64,000 nucleotides of DNA from Labrys wisconsinensis (GTDB lineage: Bacteria; Pseudomonadota; Alphaproteobacteria; Rhizobiales; Labraceae), in assembly GCF_030814995.1 (NCBI RefSeq), contig NZ_JAUSVX010000006.1:186001-250000 (forward strand), read 5' to 3'. The notes below the pieces were generated by a model. It was not told where the DNA came from. It did no database searches and saw only the letters and a list, made by a program, of their open reading frames with translations. Within the stretch, counting starts at the first letter, position 1. Each line of letters starts with the position of its first letter. A program made the translations under genes and the position numbers. Of this stretch, positions 32,736 through 41,881 are shown piece after piece.

Positions 32736-34130
32736 ATGTCCCAGACCTTCGACCGCATCTTCCGCAACGGCACCATCGTCAACCATGACGGCCGCGGCGA
32801 GGCCGATATCGGCGTCACCGGCGGGCGCATCGCCGCCATCGGCAATCTCGGCCAGGCCAGCGCCGGCGACGAGGTCGATTGCAGCGGCCTCACCGTGCTG
32901 CCCGGGGTGATCGACAGCCAGGTGCATTTCCGCGAGCCGGGCGCCACCCATAAGGAGGACCTGCAGACCGGCGCGCTGGCCGCGGTCATGGGCGGCGTCA
33001 CCGCCGTGTTCGAGATGCCGAACACCGATCCGCTCACCATCTCGGCCGAGGCGCTGGCCGACAAGGTGAAGCGGGCGCATCACCGCATGCATTGCGACTT
33101 CGCCTTCTGGGTCGGCGGCACGCGCGAGAACGCCGCCGACGTCGCCGAGCTCGAGCGCCTGCCCGGCGCCGCCGGCATCAAGGTGTTCATGGGCTCGTCC
33201 ACCGGCTCGCTGCTGGTCGAGGACGACGACGGCGTCGAGGCCATCCTCCGGCGCACCCGCCGGCGCGCCGCCTTCCATTCCGAGGACGAGTTCCGGCTGC
33301 GCCAGCGCCGCGACTTGCGCGTGCCGGGCGACCCGGCCTCGCATCCCGTCTGGCGCGACGCCGAGACGGCGCTCGGCTGCACCCGGCGCCTGGTCGCCAT
33401 CGCCCGCCGCGCCGGGGCGCGCATCCACGTCCTGCACATCTCCACCGCCGAGGAGATGGAGTTCCTGGCCGGGCACAAGGACATCGCCACCGTCGAGGCG
33501 ACGCCGCACCACCTCACCCTGGTGGCGCCGGAATGCTACGAGCGGCTCGGCACCCTGGCGCAGATGAACCCTCCGGTGCGCGACGCCTTCCACCGCGACG
33601 GCATCTGGCGCGGGCTCGACCAGGGCGTCGTCGACGTGCTCGGCTCCGACCACGCGCCGCACACGCGGGAGGAGAAGGCCAAGCCCTATCCCAATTCGCC
33701 CTCCGGCATGACCGGCGTGCAGACGCTGGTGCCGATCATGCTCGACCATGTCCATGCCGGCCGCCTGACCCTCGAGCGCCTGGTGGATCTCACCAGCCAC
33801 GGCCCGGCCCGCATCTTCGGCATCGCCGGCAAGGGCCGGATCGCCGTCGGCTACGACGCCGACCTCACCATCGTCGACCTGAAGAAGCACCGGCTGATCT
33901 CGAACGGCTGGATCGCCTCCAAGGCCGGCTGGACGCCTTATGACGGCGTCACCGTCACCGGCTGGCCGATCGGCACCGTGGTGCGCGGCGCCCGGGTGAT
34001 GTGGGAGGGCGGCCTGGTCGAGGCGCGCCGCGGCGAGGCGGTGCGCTTCGGCGAGACGCTCGCCGGGCGTAGCGAGCTCGCCGGGCGTAGCGAGCTCGCT
34101 GGGGTGTCCGGCGCCGGCGCGACCGGCTAG
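32736..34130 (+). CDS. Dihydroorotase-like cyclic amidohydrolase with an altered metal motif
   Basis: A 464-residue amidohydrolase of the class-I dihydroorotase/dihydropyrimidinase group. Carboxylated Lys149 ([13 protein letters not shown]), His181, His234 and catalytic Asp305 (GSDHAPH) are in place. In the usual DxHxH motif the first metal His is Gln62 ([10 protein letters not shown]), keeping only His64. The C-terminus carries two exact 18-bp repeats, giving a repeated (L)AGRSE. It may be the biosynthetic dihydroorotase or a catabolic cyclic-amide hydrolase tied to the MocR cluster; the 119-nt gap before it leaves both open. Confidence 0.82.
   Translation: MSQTFDRIFRNGTIVNHDGRGEADIGVTGGRIAAIGNLGQASAGDEVDCSGLTVLPGVIDSQVHFREPGATHKEDLQTGALAAVMGGVTAVFEMPNTDPLTISAEALADKVKRAHHRMHCDFAFWVGGTRENAADVAELERLPGAAGIKVFMGSSTGSLLVEDDDGVEAILRRTRRRAAFHSEDEFRLRQRRDLRVPGDPASHPVWRDAETALGCTRRLVAIARRAGARIHVLHISTAEEMEFLAGHKDIATVEATPHHLTLVAPECYERLGTLAQMNPPVRDAFHRDGIWRGLDQGVVDVLGSDHAPHTREEKAKPYPNSPSGMTGVQTLVPIMLDHVHAGRLTLERLVDLTSHGPARIFGIAGKGRIAVGYDADLTIVDLKKHRLISNGWIASKAGWTPYDGVTVTGWPIGTVVRGARVMWEGGLVEARRGEAVRFGETLAGRSELAGRSELAGVSGAGATG
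34061..34096 (+). repeat. 18-bp tandem duplication in the end of the amidohydrolase gene
   Basis: CGCCGGGCGTAGCGAGCT occurs twice in a row (34061-34078, 34079-34096), followed by a diverged third start. It is in frame and repeats the residues AGRSEL near the C-terminus, beyond the catalytic domain, and so is probably a replication-slippage product. Confidence 0.85.
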
Positions 34131-34164
34131 AGTGCATCGAGTTCCAGGCAGAGTCTCAGGTCCC

Positions 34165-34431
34165 ATGCCCAATTTGTTTCCGTCCGAGTCCACCCCGTCC
34201 GACATTGCCGCGCTCTCCTTCGAGAAGGCGCTCGCCGAGCTCGATCAGATCGTCAAGAGCCTGGAGGGCGGCAATGTGCCGCTGGAGGAATCGATCGCCA
34301 TCTATGCCCGGGGCGAGGCCCTCAAGGCGCATTGCGACCGCCTGCTCAAGATCGCCGAGGCGAAGGTCGACAAGATCCGCCTCGACGCCGAGGGCAAGCC
34401 GGCCGGCACCGAGGCCCTGCCGGAGGCGTGA
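34165..34431 (+). CDS. xseB: Exodeoxyribonuclease VII small subunit
   Basis: An 88-residue protein with the full XseB pattern: [33 protein letters not shown], then a helix ending in a short acidic tail. Exonuclease VII degrades single-stranded DNA; the large subunit XseA is not in this window. The ATG at 34165 is the start that gives the family length. It lies 230 nt upstream of dxs, the order seen in many alphaproteobacteria. Confidence 0.93.
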   Translation: MPNLFPSESTPSDIAALSFEKALAELDQIVKSLEGGNVPLEESIAIYARGEALKAHCDRLLKIAEAKVDKIRLDAEGKPAGTEALPEA

Positions 34432-34594
34432 GGGCGAAGCTCCGCACGAAATTTCCGCCCGGGATGGAGCCTTGCCCGCCACGGAGCGTTGTCAGGATGT
34501 CGCATGTCGCGACTTTCTCGTGCCTGGCAGCCCCAGCCCCTGCGCAAATGAGACAAACTCCATAGTGCCATTCCCAGGGCCGTATTATGTAATC

Positions 34595-34640
34595 TAGAAA
34601 GGCTTCATGCTTTTGTGATTTAGAAGGGCTTCATGCCTTT
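34595..34640. repeat. Two near-identical 20-bp repeats upstream of dxs
   Basis: TAGAAAGGCTTCATGCTTTT (34595-34614) and TAGAAGGGCTTCATGCCTTT (34621-34640) match at 18 of 20 positions and are offset by 26 bp. The second can fold as GGGC/GCCT around TTCAT. They end 21 nt before the dxs start, in an unusually A+T-rich stretch, so they may be regulator sites or a leader structure. Confidence 0.5.
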
Positions 34641-34661
34641 CGCCTTCCGCGTGCACGATCG

Positions 34662-36590
34662 GTGACCGAATTGGCCGACTCTCCTTCGACTCTCCTGCTT
34701 GATACGATCCGGACGCCGGAGGACCTGCGTCGCCTGCCCGAGGAGCAACTGCGCCAGCTCGCCGACGAATTGCGGGCCGAGACGATCGACGCGGTCTCGG
34801 TGACCGGCGGCCATCTCGGGGCCGGCCTCGGCGTGATCGAGCTGACCGTCGCCATCCATGCGGTGTTCGACACCCCGCGCGACCGGCTGATCTGGGACGT
34901 CGGCCACCAGGCCTATCCGCACAAGATCCTCACCGGCCGGCGCGAGCGGATCCGCACCCTGCGCCAGCCCGGCGGCCTCTCCGGCTTCACCCGGCGCTCG
35001 GAGAGCGAATACGACCCGTTCGGCGCGGCCCATTCCTCCACCTCGATCTCGGCCGGCCTCGGCATGGCGGCGGCGCGGGACCTGGAGGGCGGCAAGGGCC
35101 ATGTGGTGGCGGTGATCGGCGACGGCGCCATGTCGGCCGGCATGGCCTACGAGGCGATGAACAATGCCGGGGCGCTCGGCTCGCGCCTGGTGGTGATCCT
35201 CAACGACAACGACATGTCGATCGCCCCGCCGGTGGGCGCGATGTCGGCCTATCTGGCGCGCCTGGTGTCGGGCAGCACCTATACCGGCCTGCGCGGTTGG
35301 GCCAAGCATCTCGCCAAGCGCATGCCGAAATTCGTCTACGACAAGGCACGGCGCACCGAGGAATATGCCCGCGGCTTCTGGACCGGCGGCACCATGTTCG
35401 AGGAGCTCGGCTTCTACTATGTCGGCCCGATCGACGGGCACAACCTCGACCATCTCCTCCCCGTCCTCAAGAACGTGCGCGACCAGGCCGAAGGCCCGGT
35501 CCTGGTGCACGTGGTGACGCAGAAGGGCAAGGGCTACGCCCCGGCCGAGGCGTCCGCCGACAAGTATCACGGCGTGGTCAAGTTCGACGTCGTCACCGGC
35601 GCGCAGGTCAAGGCCAAGGCCAATGCGCCGGCCTATACCCGCGTCTTCGGCGAGACGCTGATCAAGGAGGCGCGCAAGGACGACCGCATCGTGGCGATCA
35701 CCGCGGCGATGCCGTCGGGCACGGGCGTCGACCTGTTCGAGAAGGAGTTCCCGAAGCGCACCTTCGACGTCGGCATCGCCGAGCAGCATGCGGTGACCTT
35801 CGCCGCCGGGATGGCGACGGAGGGCTACAAGCCGTTCTGCGCGATCTATTCGACCTTCCTGCAGCGGGCCTACGACCAGGTCGTCCACGACGTGGCGATC
35901 CAGAAGCTCGCGGTGCGCTTCCCGATCGACCGGGCCGGCCTGGTGGGCGCGGACGGGGCCACCCATGCCGGCGCCTTCGACGTCGCCTATCTCGCCTGCC
36001 TGCCGAACATGGTGGTGATGGCCGCCGCCGACGAGGCGGAGCTGGTGCACATGGTCGCCACCGCGGCGGCCTATGACGAGGGGCCGATCGCCTTCCGCTA
36101 CCCCCGCGGCGAGGGCGTCGGCGTCGACATGCCGGAATTCGGCACGCCGCTCGCCATCGGCCGCGGCCGGGTGCTGCGCGAGGGCACGCAGGTGGCGCTG
36201 CTGTCGCTCGGGACCAGGCTGGCCGAATGCCTGAAGGCGGCCGAGGACCTGGCGGCGTTGGGGCTTTCGGCCACGGTCGCCGACGCGCGCTTCGCCAAGC
36301 CGCTCGACGAGGATCTGGTGCTGCGCCTGGCGCGCGAGCACGCGGTGCTGCTGACGGTCGAGGAGGGCTCGGTCGGCGGCTTCGGCAGCCACGTGCTGCA
36401 GCTCCTGGCCGAGCGCGGTGCGCTCGACCGCGGCCTGAAGGTGCGGCCGCTGGTGCTGCCGGACCACTTCCTCGACCATGACAAGCCCGAGGCGATGTAT
36501 GCGCGGGCCGGGCTCGATGCCGCCGGCATCGTCGCCAAGGTGTTCGAGGCGCTCGGTCGCGACGCTGCCGCCCTGCCCAGGCGCGCCTGA
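34662..36590 (+). CDS. dxs: 1-deoxy-D-xylulose-5-phosphate synthase
   Basis: A 642-residue enzyme of the MEP pathway that joins pyruvate and glyceraldehyde-3-phosphate, the entry to isoprenoids. Substrate and TPP residues are visible: His51 (TGGHLG), His82 (DVGHQ), the TPP/Mg motif [18 protein letters not shown] (153-170) and the glutamate in [10 protein letters not shown] (about 370). The start is GTG at 34662. It is followed after 40 nt by hpnL, so precursor supply and hopanoid genes probably share transcription. Confidence 0.97.
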   Translation: MTELADSPSTLLLDTIRTPEDLRRLPEEQLRQLADELRAETIDAVSVTGGHLGAGLGVIELTVAIHAVFDTPRDRLIWDVGHQAYPHKILTGRRERIRTLRQPGGLSGFTRRSESEYDPFGAAHSSTSISAGLGMAAARDLEGGKGHVVAVIGDGAMSAGMAYEAMNNAGALGSRLVVILNDNDMSIAPPVGAMSAYLARLVSGSTYTGLRGWAKHLAKRMPKFVYDKARRTEEYARGFWTGGTMFEELGFYYVGPIDGHNLDHLLPVLKNVRDQAEGPVLVHVVTQKGKGYAPAEASADKYHGVVKFDVVTGAQVKAKANAPAYTRVFGETLIKEARKDDRIVAITAAMPSGTGVDLFEKEFPKRTFDVGIAEQHAVTFAAGMATEGYKPFCAIYSTFLQRAYDQVVHDVAIQKLAVRFPIDRAGLVGADGATHAGAFDVAYLACLPNMVVMAAADEAELVHMVATAAAYDEGPIAFRYPRGEGVGVDMPEFGTPLAIGRGRVLREGTQVALLSLGTRLAECLKAAEDLAALGLSATVADARFAKPLDEDLVLRLAREHAVLLTVEEGSVGGFGSHVLQLLAERGALDRGLKVRPLVLPDHFLDHDKPEAMYARAGLDAAGIVAKVFEALGRDAAALPRRA

Positions 36591-36630
36591 GCGTCCCCCG
36601 GCGCCGTCGCCCGAACCCACGGAGCCGCCG

Positions 36631-37626
36631 ATGCACCTGCCGAGGCCGTCGCGCTTCCATCTCGCCGCGTTCAGCGGCGTGGTGCTGCTCGTCGCCCTGG
36701 CGCTCTATTACGGCCTCGACGGCGTGACCCAGGCTTTCGCCGAGGTCGGCTGGGGCATCGCCCTGGTGGTGATCGTGCGCTTCGGCCAGGTGGCCTTCTC
36801 GGGCGTCGCCTGGCAGGCGGTGCTGCTCGCGCCGACGGCGTGGTGGGTCTGCCCGCTGCTGCGCTGGGTGCGCGAGGCGATCAACGTGCTCCTCCCGGTG
36901 GCGCAGGTCGGCGGCGACATCGTCGGCGCCCGCCTTCTCGCCCGCCAGGGGGTGAAGGGCCCGGTCGCGGCGGCCAGCGTCCTCGCCGACCTCCTGGTCC
37001 AGGTCTCGACCCAGCTCGTCTTCTCCCTGCTCGGCCTCGGCCTGTTCCTGGTCAGCACCGGCGACGGCGAGACGGCGCTCTGGCTCGGCGCCAGCCTCCT
37101 GCTCTTCGCCTTCGGCGTCATCGGCTTCTTCGTCCTGCAGCGCTGGGGCGGCATCGGCTGGGTCGAGCGGCGCATCGTCGCCGCGGCGACGAAGAACGGC
37201 TGGTCCGTCCCCGGCGGCATCGTCGGCCTCGCCGACAGCCTCGCCGCCACGCACCGCGCGCCCGGCCGCCTCGCCGTCGCCGCCGCCATCCACATGGGCA
37301 TCTGGATCTTCGGGGCGCTGGAAGTCTGGATCGTGCTCGCCTTCCTCGGCCACCCCATCGGCTTTGCCGAGGCGCTGGTCATCGAGAGCCTGTCGCACGC
37401 CGCGCGCGGGGCTCTCTTCATCGTGCCGGGCGGGGTCGGCGTCCAGGAAGCGGCGATCGTCGCCATCGCCGCGGCCTATGGCCTGCCGCCGCAGCTCGCC
37501 CTCGCCGTCGGCCTGGTCAAGCGCGTGCCGGACCTCGTGCTCGGCATTCCGGGCCTGGCGATCTGGCAGGCGCTGGAGTTCGGCCGCCTCAGGCCGGTCC
37601 CGGTCCATCAGGGACCCGAGCGATGA
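36631..37626 (+). CDS. hpnL: Hopanoid biosynthesis-associated membrane protein HpnL
   Basis: A 331-residue multi-helix membrane protein of the lysylphosphatidylglycerol-synthase TM (UPF0104) family, the HpnL branch. Signature parts are LLPVAQVGGDIVGARLLARQG (about 87-107) and IVPGGVGVQEAAIVAIA (about 267-283). HpnL is a conserved passenger of hopanoid loci; a role in hopanoid transport or modification is suspected but not shown. Its stop overlaps the hpnI start (ATGA). Confidence 0.9.
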   Translation: MHLPRPSRFHLAAFSGVVLLVALALYYGLDGVTQAFAEVGWGIALVVIVRFGQVAFSGVAWQAVLLAPTAWWVCPLLRWVREAINVLLPVAQVGGDIVGARLLARQGVKGPVAAASVLADLLVQVSTQLVFSLLGLGLFLVSTGDGETALWLGASLLLFAFGVIGFFVLQRWGGIGWVERRIVAAATKNGWSVPGGIVGLADSLAATHRAPGRLAVAAAIHMGIWIFGALEVWIVLAFLGHPIGFAEALVIESLSHAARGALFIVPGGVGVQEAAIVAIAAAYGLPPQLALAVGLVKRVPDLVLGIPGLAIWQALEFGRLRPVPVHQGPER

Positions 37627-38774
37627 TCGGGCAGGCGCTCGCCCTCCTCTTCGGCGCGCTCGCCGTCGCCGGCTGCCTCTACACGCTGGTCGCGGCCCGG
37701 CTGGTGGCCCGCTTCGGCCGGCCGGAGCCGGCCGCTGCCGCCTCCGGCGCCGCCGTGACCGTGCTCAAGCCGCTGCACGGGGCCGAGCCGTTCCTGCACG
37801 AGAACCTGATGTCCTTCCTGGCGCAGGACCATGCCGGCCCGGTGCAGGTGGTGTTCGGCGTGCAGAATCCGCAGGATGCGGCGATTCCCGTGGTCGAGGC
37901 GATCATCCGCGCCATGCCGGAGCGCGACCTCGCCCTGGTCGTCGACGCCGCCCGCCACGGCTCCAACCCCAAGGTCTCGAACCTGATCAACATGATGGGC
38001 GCGGCGCGCCACGACGTGCTGGTCCTGGCCGACAGCGATATCCGCGTCGGGCCCGACTATCTCGCCCGGGTGGTCGCCGCGCTCGAGCGGCCGGGAATCG
38101 GCGCGGTCACCTGCCCCTATCGCGGCGGTGTCACGGACGGGCTGTGGTCGCGCCTCGCCGGGCTGCAGATCGACAGCCATTTCCTGCCGAGCGTCGTCGT
38201 CGGCCTCGCCGGCGGGCTCGCCGCGCCCTGCTTCGGCGCCACCATCGCGCTCCGGCGGCAGACGCTGGAGCGCATCGGCGGCTTCCGCGCCCTCGCCGAC
38301 GTGCTGGCCGACGACTATGCCGTCGGCCATGCCGTCCGCGGCCTCGGGCTCGCCGTGGCGGTGACGCCCTTCCTCGTGACGCACCGCTGCAACGATGCCT
38401 CGCTGGCCGAGATGCTGCGCCACGAGATCCGCTGGGCCAAGACCGTCGCCGGCCTCGACCGGCTCGGCCATGTCGGCAGCGGCTTGACCCATCCCCTGCC
38501 GCTCGCCATCCTGGCCCTCTCGCTGACCGGCTTGTCCGGCGGCGCGGGGATTCTGGTCGCGGCGGCGTTTTTCTGCCGCAGTCTCCTGCTCTGGAGCGTG
38601 GCGCGGCGGTTCGGTTTGCAGGAAACGGCCTATGGCCTGCTCCCCCTGCGTGACTGCCTGTCGTTCCTGGTCTATCTCGCCAGTTTCGTGCCCACCGGCG
38701 TCCATTGGCGCGGGCACGATTTTCGGGTCAGGATGGACGGGACGATGGTGGCGAGACGAGAAGGTGATCGATGA
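37623..38774 (+). CDS. hpnI: Hopanoid glycosyltransferase HpnI
   Basis: A 383-residue family-2 glycosyltransferase with an N-terminal membrane helix (about 4-25), a catalytic domain (VTVLKPLHG start; DSD at VLADSDIRV; ADDYAVGHAV acidic motif; RHEIRWAKT as the QxxRW-like site) and C-terminal helices. HpnI adds N-acetylglucosamine to bacteriohopanetetrol (established in Burkholderia). It is overlapped by 4 nt on both sides, by hpnL and hpnJ, so three genes are translated as a chain. Confidence 0.93.
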   Translation: MIGQALALLFGALAVAGCLYTLVAARLVARFGRPEPAAAASGAAVTVLKPLHGAEPFLHENLMSFLAQDHAGPVQVVFGVQNPQDAAIPVVEAIIRAMPERDLALVVDAARHGSNPKVSNLINMMGAARHDVLVLADSDIRVGPDYLARVVAALERPGIGAVTCPYRGGVTDGLWSRLAGLQIDSHFLPSVVVGLAGGLAAPCFGATIALRRQTLERIGGFRALADVLADDYAVGHAVRGLGLAVAVTPFLVTHRCNDASLAEMLRHEIRWAKTVAGLDRLGHVGSGLTHPLPLAILALSLTGLSGGAGILVAAAFFCRSLLLWSVARRFGLQETAYGLLPLRDCLSFLVYLASFVPTGVHWRGHDFRVRMDGTMVARREGDR

Positions 38775-40213
38775 TGCGCACGCTGTTTCTCCAGGCCCCT
38801 TCGTTCGACGGTTTCGACGGCGGCGCGGGCTCGCGCTACCAGGCCCGGCGTGAGATCGCCTCCTTCTGGTACCCGACCTGGCTCGCCCAGCCGGCGGCGC
38901 TGGTCGAGAACAGCAAGCTGATCGACGCCCCGCCGCATCGCACGCCGCTGTCCGAGATCACGGCGCAGGCCCGCGACTTCGATCTCGCCGTGCTGCACAC
39001 CTCGACGCCCTCCTTCAAGTCCGACGTCAAGACCATCGAGGCGCTCAAGGCCGCCAACCCCAGCCTCAAGGCCGGCCTGATCGGCGCCAAGGTGGCGGTC
39101 GACGCCGCCGGCAGCCTGGCCGCGGCCCCGGTGGTCGACTTCGTCGCGCGCAACGAGTTCGACTTCACGGTCAAGGAAGTCGCCGACGGCATGGACTGGA
39201 AGGCGATCCGCGGCCTGTCCTTCCGCGACGGCCATGGCGAGATCGTCCACAACGCCGACCGGCCGATGATCGAGCAGATGGATGCGCTGCCCTTCGTCAC
39301 GCCGATCTACAAGCGCGACCTCAAGATCAAGAACTATTTCATCGGCTATCTCAAGCACCCCTACATCTCGCTCTATACCGGGCGGGGCTGCAAGTCGCGC
39401 TGCACCTTCTGCCTCTGGCCGCAGACCGTCGGCGGCCACCGCTACCGCACCCGCAGCGTCGGCCATGTGCTGGAGGAGATCGCCTGGGCGCAGAAGGCCT
39501 TCCCCGAGGTGAAGGAGTTCTTCTTCGACGACGACACCTTCACCGACGACCTGCCGCGCGCCATGGAGATCGCCAGGGGGCTCGGCAAGCTCGGCGTCAC
39601 CTGGTCGTGCAACGCCAAGGCCAACGTGCCGCGCGAGGCGCTGAAGGTCATGCGCGAGGGCGGCCTGCGCCTTTTGCTGGTCGGCTACGAATCCGGCAAC
39701 CAGCAGATCCTGCACAACATCAAGAAGGGCATGCGCATCGAGGTGGCCGAGCGCTTCACCAAGGACTGCCACGACCTCGGCATCACCATCCACGGCACCT
39801 TCATCATGGGCCTGCCCGGCGAGAGCAAGGAGACGATCGAGGAGACCATCCGCTTCGCCACCCGGATCAACCCGCACACCATCCAGGTCTCGCTCGCCGC
39901 GCCCTATCCCGGCACGTTCCTGTACCAGCAGGCGCTGGAGCAGGGCTGGCTCGACGACGCCAACGCCGAGCTCGTCGACGATCACGGCGTGCAGATCGCC
40001 CCGCTGCACTATCCCGGCCTCAGCCACAGCGAGATCTTCGATTCGGTCGAGACCTTCTACCGCCGCTTCTACTTCCGGGCCGGCAAGATCGGCTCGATCG
40101 TCGGCGAGATGGTGCGCAGCCCCGACATGATGAAGCGCCGGCTGCGCGAGGGCGTCGAGTTCTTCCAGTTCCTGCGCGAGCGCCACAAGATCGCCCAAGG
40201 GGCGGCCAACTGA
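38771..40213 (+). CDS. hpnJ: Radical-SAM hopanoid cyclitol-ether synthase HpnJ
   Basis: A 480-residue B12-binding-type radical-SAM enzyme. The [4Fe-4S] cysteines are Cys207, Cys211 and Cys214 (GCKSRCTFC), preceded by a Rossmann-like N-terminal domain (about 1-180). HpnJ turns glucosaminyl-bacteriohopanetetrol into the cyclitol ether form (established for the family). It overlaps hpnI by 4 nt and the hpnK start codon lies within its stop region. YgfZ elsewhere in the window could help keep its cluster intact. Confidence 0.95.
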   Translation: MMRTLFLQAPSFDGFDGGAGSRYQARREIASFWYPTWLAQPAALVENSKLIDAPPHRTPLSEITAQARDFDLAVLHTSTPSFKSDVKTIEALKAANPSLKAGLIGAKVAVDAAGSLAAAPVVDFVARNEFDFTVKEVADGMDWKAIRGLSFRDGHGEIVHNADRPMIEQMDALPFVTPIYKRDLKIKNYFIGYLKHPYISLYTGRGCKSRCTFCLWPQTVGGHRYRTRSVGHVLEEIAWAQKAFPEVKEFFFDDDTFTDDLPRAMEIARGLGKLGVTWSCNAKANVPREALKVMREGGLRLLLVGYESGNQQILHNIKKGMRIEVAERFTKDCHDLGITIHGTFIMGLPGESKETIEETIRFATRINPHTIQVSLAAPYPGTFLYQQALEQGWLDDANAELVDDHGVQIAPLHYPGLSHSEIFDSVETFYRRFYFRAGKIGSIVGEMVRSPDMMKRRLREGVEFFQFLRERHKIAQGAAN

Positions 40214-41049
40214 ACGCGCTGATCGTCACCGCCGACGATTTCGGCCTCGCTCCCGAGGTCAATCAGGCGGTGGAGCTGGCCCATCGCGGCGGCATCCTCA
40301 CCTCGGCCAGCCTGATGGTCGGCGCCGCGGCCGCGGAGGCGGCGGTGGCGATCGCCCGCCGGCTGCCGTCCCTGCGGGTCGGGCTGCACCTGGTGCTGGT
40401 CGAGGACCGGCCGGTGCTGCCGCCGGCCGCCATCCCCGACCTCGTCGATGCCGACGGCCTGTTCCGCCGCGACCTCGTGCGCGCCGGCGCGGCAATGTTC
40501 TGTCTCCCGTCCGTCCGGCGCCAACTCGCGGCCGAGATCACCGCCCAGTTCGAGGCCTATCGCGCCACCGGCCTGCCGCTCGACCATGTCGACGCCCACC
40601 AGCACTATCACCTGCACCCGACCGTGGCCGCGCTGATCCTCGCCATCGGCCCGCGCTACGGCATGCGCGCGCTCCGGGTGCCGGCCGAGCCCGCGCGTGT
40701 GCTCCGGGCCGTCGAGCCCGGGGCGGGGCGCGGCGCAGGCCTGATCACGGCGCCCTGGAGCCGCCTGCTCGCCCGGCGCGCCCGGCGCCGCGGCGTCATC
40801 GCGCCCGACCAGGTCTTCGGCCTCGCCTGGACCGGGGCGATGACCGGCGAGCGGGTCCGCGGCCTGATCGAGCGGCTGCCGCCCGGCGTCACCGAGATCT
40901 ACGCCCACCCCGCCATCGCCGGCAGCTTCACCCGCGCCGCGCCGGGCTACCGCTACCCCGAGGAGCTGGCGGCGCTCACGGATCCTGCGACGCGGGCGCT
41001 GGTCGAGGAGAGGCGCGTGCGGTTGTGCGGCTTCGGCGATCTGGGTTGA
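40210..41049 (+). CDS. hpnK: Hopanoid N-acetylglucosamine deacetylase HpnK, apparent CTG start
   Basis: About 279 residues of the YdjC/ChbG-like deacetylase family. The metal and catalytic motifs are TADDFG at the very N-terminus and HVDAHQHYHLHP (about 131-142). HpnK removes the acetyl group from the HpnI product. No ATG, GTG or TTG lies in frame before TADDFG; the best start is CTG at 40210 (CTGA, overlapping the hpnJ stop) with AAGGGG (40198-40203) about 6 nt upstream. The next usual codon, GTG near 40269, would delete the metal motif. Confidence 0.9.
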   Translation: MNALIVTADDFGLAPEVNQAVELAHRGGILTSASLMVGAAAAEAAVAIARRLPSLRVGLHLVLVEDRPVLPPAAIPDLVDADGLFRRDLVRAGAAMFCLPSVRRQLAAEITAQFEAYRATGLPLDHVDAHQHYHLHPTVAALILAIGPRYGMRALRVPAEPARVLRAVEPGAGRGAGLITAPWSRLLARRARRRGVIAPDQVFGLAWTGAMTGERVRGLIERLPPGVTEIYAHPAIAGSFTRAAPGYRYPEELAALTDPATRALVEERRVRLCGFGDLG

Positions 41050-41057
41050 GCTTCAGT

Positions 41058-41100
41058 GTGATATCACTTGCAATATTGCGTTGCCGTCGCAATATCATGC
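41058..41100. promoter_or_regulatory. Cluster of short palindromes at the toxin-antitoxin promoter
   Basis: GTGATATCAC (41058-41067) and GCAATATTGC (41070-41079) are perfect 10-bp palindromes, followed by a related GCAATATCA (41089-41097). The region is A+T-rich and directly upstream of the PIN gene; such arrays are typical autoregulatory sites of toxin-antitoxin operons. Confidence 0.6.
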
Positions 41101-41101
41101 T

Positions 41102-41530
41102 GTGAGACTGATCCTCGACACGGCGGCAATGGTAGCGGCGATCCGCAGTGATGCTGGCGCTTCGCGGAGGTTGCTGCAACTGGGCCTGCAGCGGCACGTG
41201 ACGCTTTTGGTCTCGGTGCCGCTGATGATCGAGTACCAGGCTGTGATGACGCGTCCCGAGCATCTGAAGGCTTCGGGCCTGTCGGTAGAAGACGTGGACG
41301 TTCTGCTCGATGCCGTTGCAGCCATTGCAGAGCCGGTCCGTCTCGCCTTCCTCTGGCGACCTGCCGCTCAAGATCCGGACGACGACATGGTGCTGGAGGC
41401 TGCGGTGAACGGGCGTGCGGACGCGATCGTAAGTTTCAACATCCGCGATTTCAGCAAAGCGGTTCGACGCTTCGGCATCGAAGTTTTGATGCCAGGCGAG
41501 GCGTTGAAGCGAGTGGAGGCAGAGAGATGA
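41102..41530 (+). CDS. PIN-domain toxin, VapC-like
   Basis: A 142-residue PIN-domain protein. The first acidic residue is Asp6 (LILDTA), followed by Glu in MIEYQAV and the acidic DPDDDMVLEAAV and SFNIRDF near the C-terminus, which together form the metal-binding site of an RNase. It fits the PIN_3 toxin group. I start at GTG 41102, since the preceding codons translate the palindromes. Its stop overlaps the antitoxin start (ATGA), with the toxin first, the reverse of the classical vapBC order. It is placed between hpnK and hpnN. Confidence 0.85.
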   Translation: MRLILDTAAMVAAIRSDAGASRRLLQLGLQRHVTLLVSVPLMIEYQAVMTRPEHLKASGLSVEDVDVLLDAVAAIAEPVRLAFLWRPAAQDPDDDMVLEAAVNGRADAIVSFNIRDFSKAVRRFGIEVLMPGEALKRVEAER

Positions 41531-41778
41531 GGAAAAGCAACTTCGCGCTGCGGCTTCAGCCGTCGCTCCTCGACGAAGCCAGGAAGGTGGCCGAGGCGGA
41601 GGGCGTTGCACTGAACCAGCTCATCAATGTGGCGGTTGCCGAGAAGCTGTCGGCGCTGCGCACCGAGTCCTATTTTCAAGAGCGTGCGGCCCGAGCCGAT
41701 CCTTCGAAAGCGCTGGGCATTCTCGACCGCGCCGGCAAGGGCAATCCTGCTGTGAAAGGCGATGAGCGTCTCCCGTGA
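41527..41778 (+). CDS. Ribbon-helix-helix antitoxin
   Basis: An 83-residue protein whose N-terminal 45 residues read as a ribbon-helix-helix DNA-binding domain (NFALRLQPSLLDEARKVAEAEG then LNQLINVAVAEKLS), as in HicB/MazE/CopG-type antitoxins. The acidic and flexible C-terminus would bind and block the PIN toxin. Translation is coupled to the toxin by ATGA. It probably represses the operon through the palindromes at 41058-41100. Confidence 0.85.
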   Translation: MRKSNFALRLQPSLLDEARKVAEAEGVALNQLINVAVAEKLSALRTESYFQERAARADPSKALGILDRAGKGNPAVKGDERLP

Positions 41779-41881
41779 ATCGTCGGAGCAGCGGTGAAGG
41801 GACGCCAGCTGCGATGCCGGGATGTCTGCCGTAGCGTCACGACGGACTCGTTGCATGAGAGGGCGATGTGCACGCCCCCCC

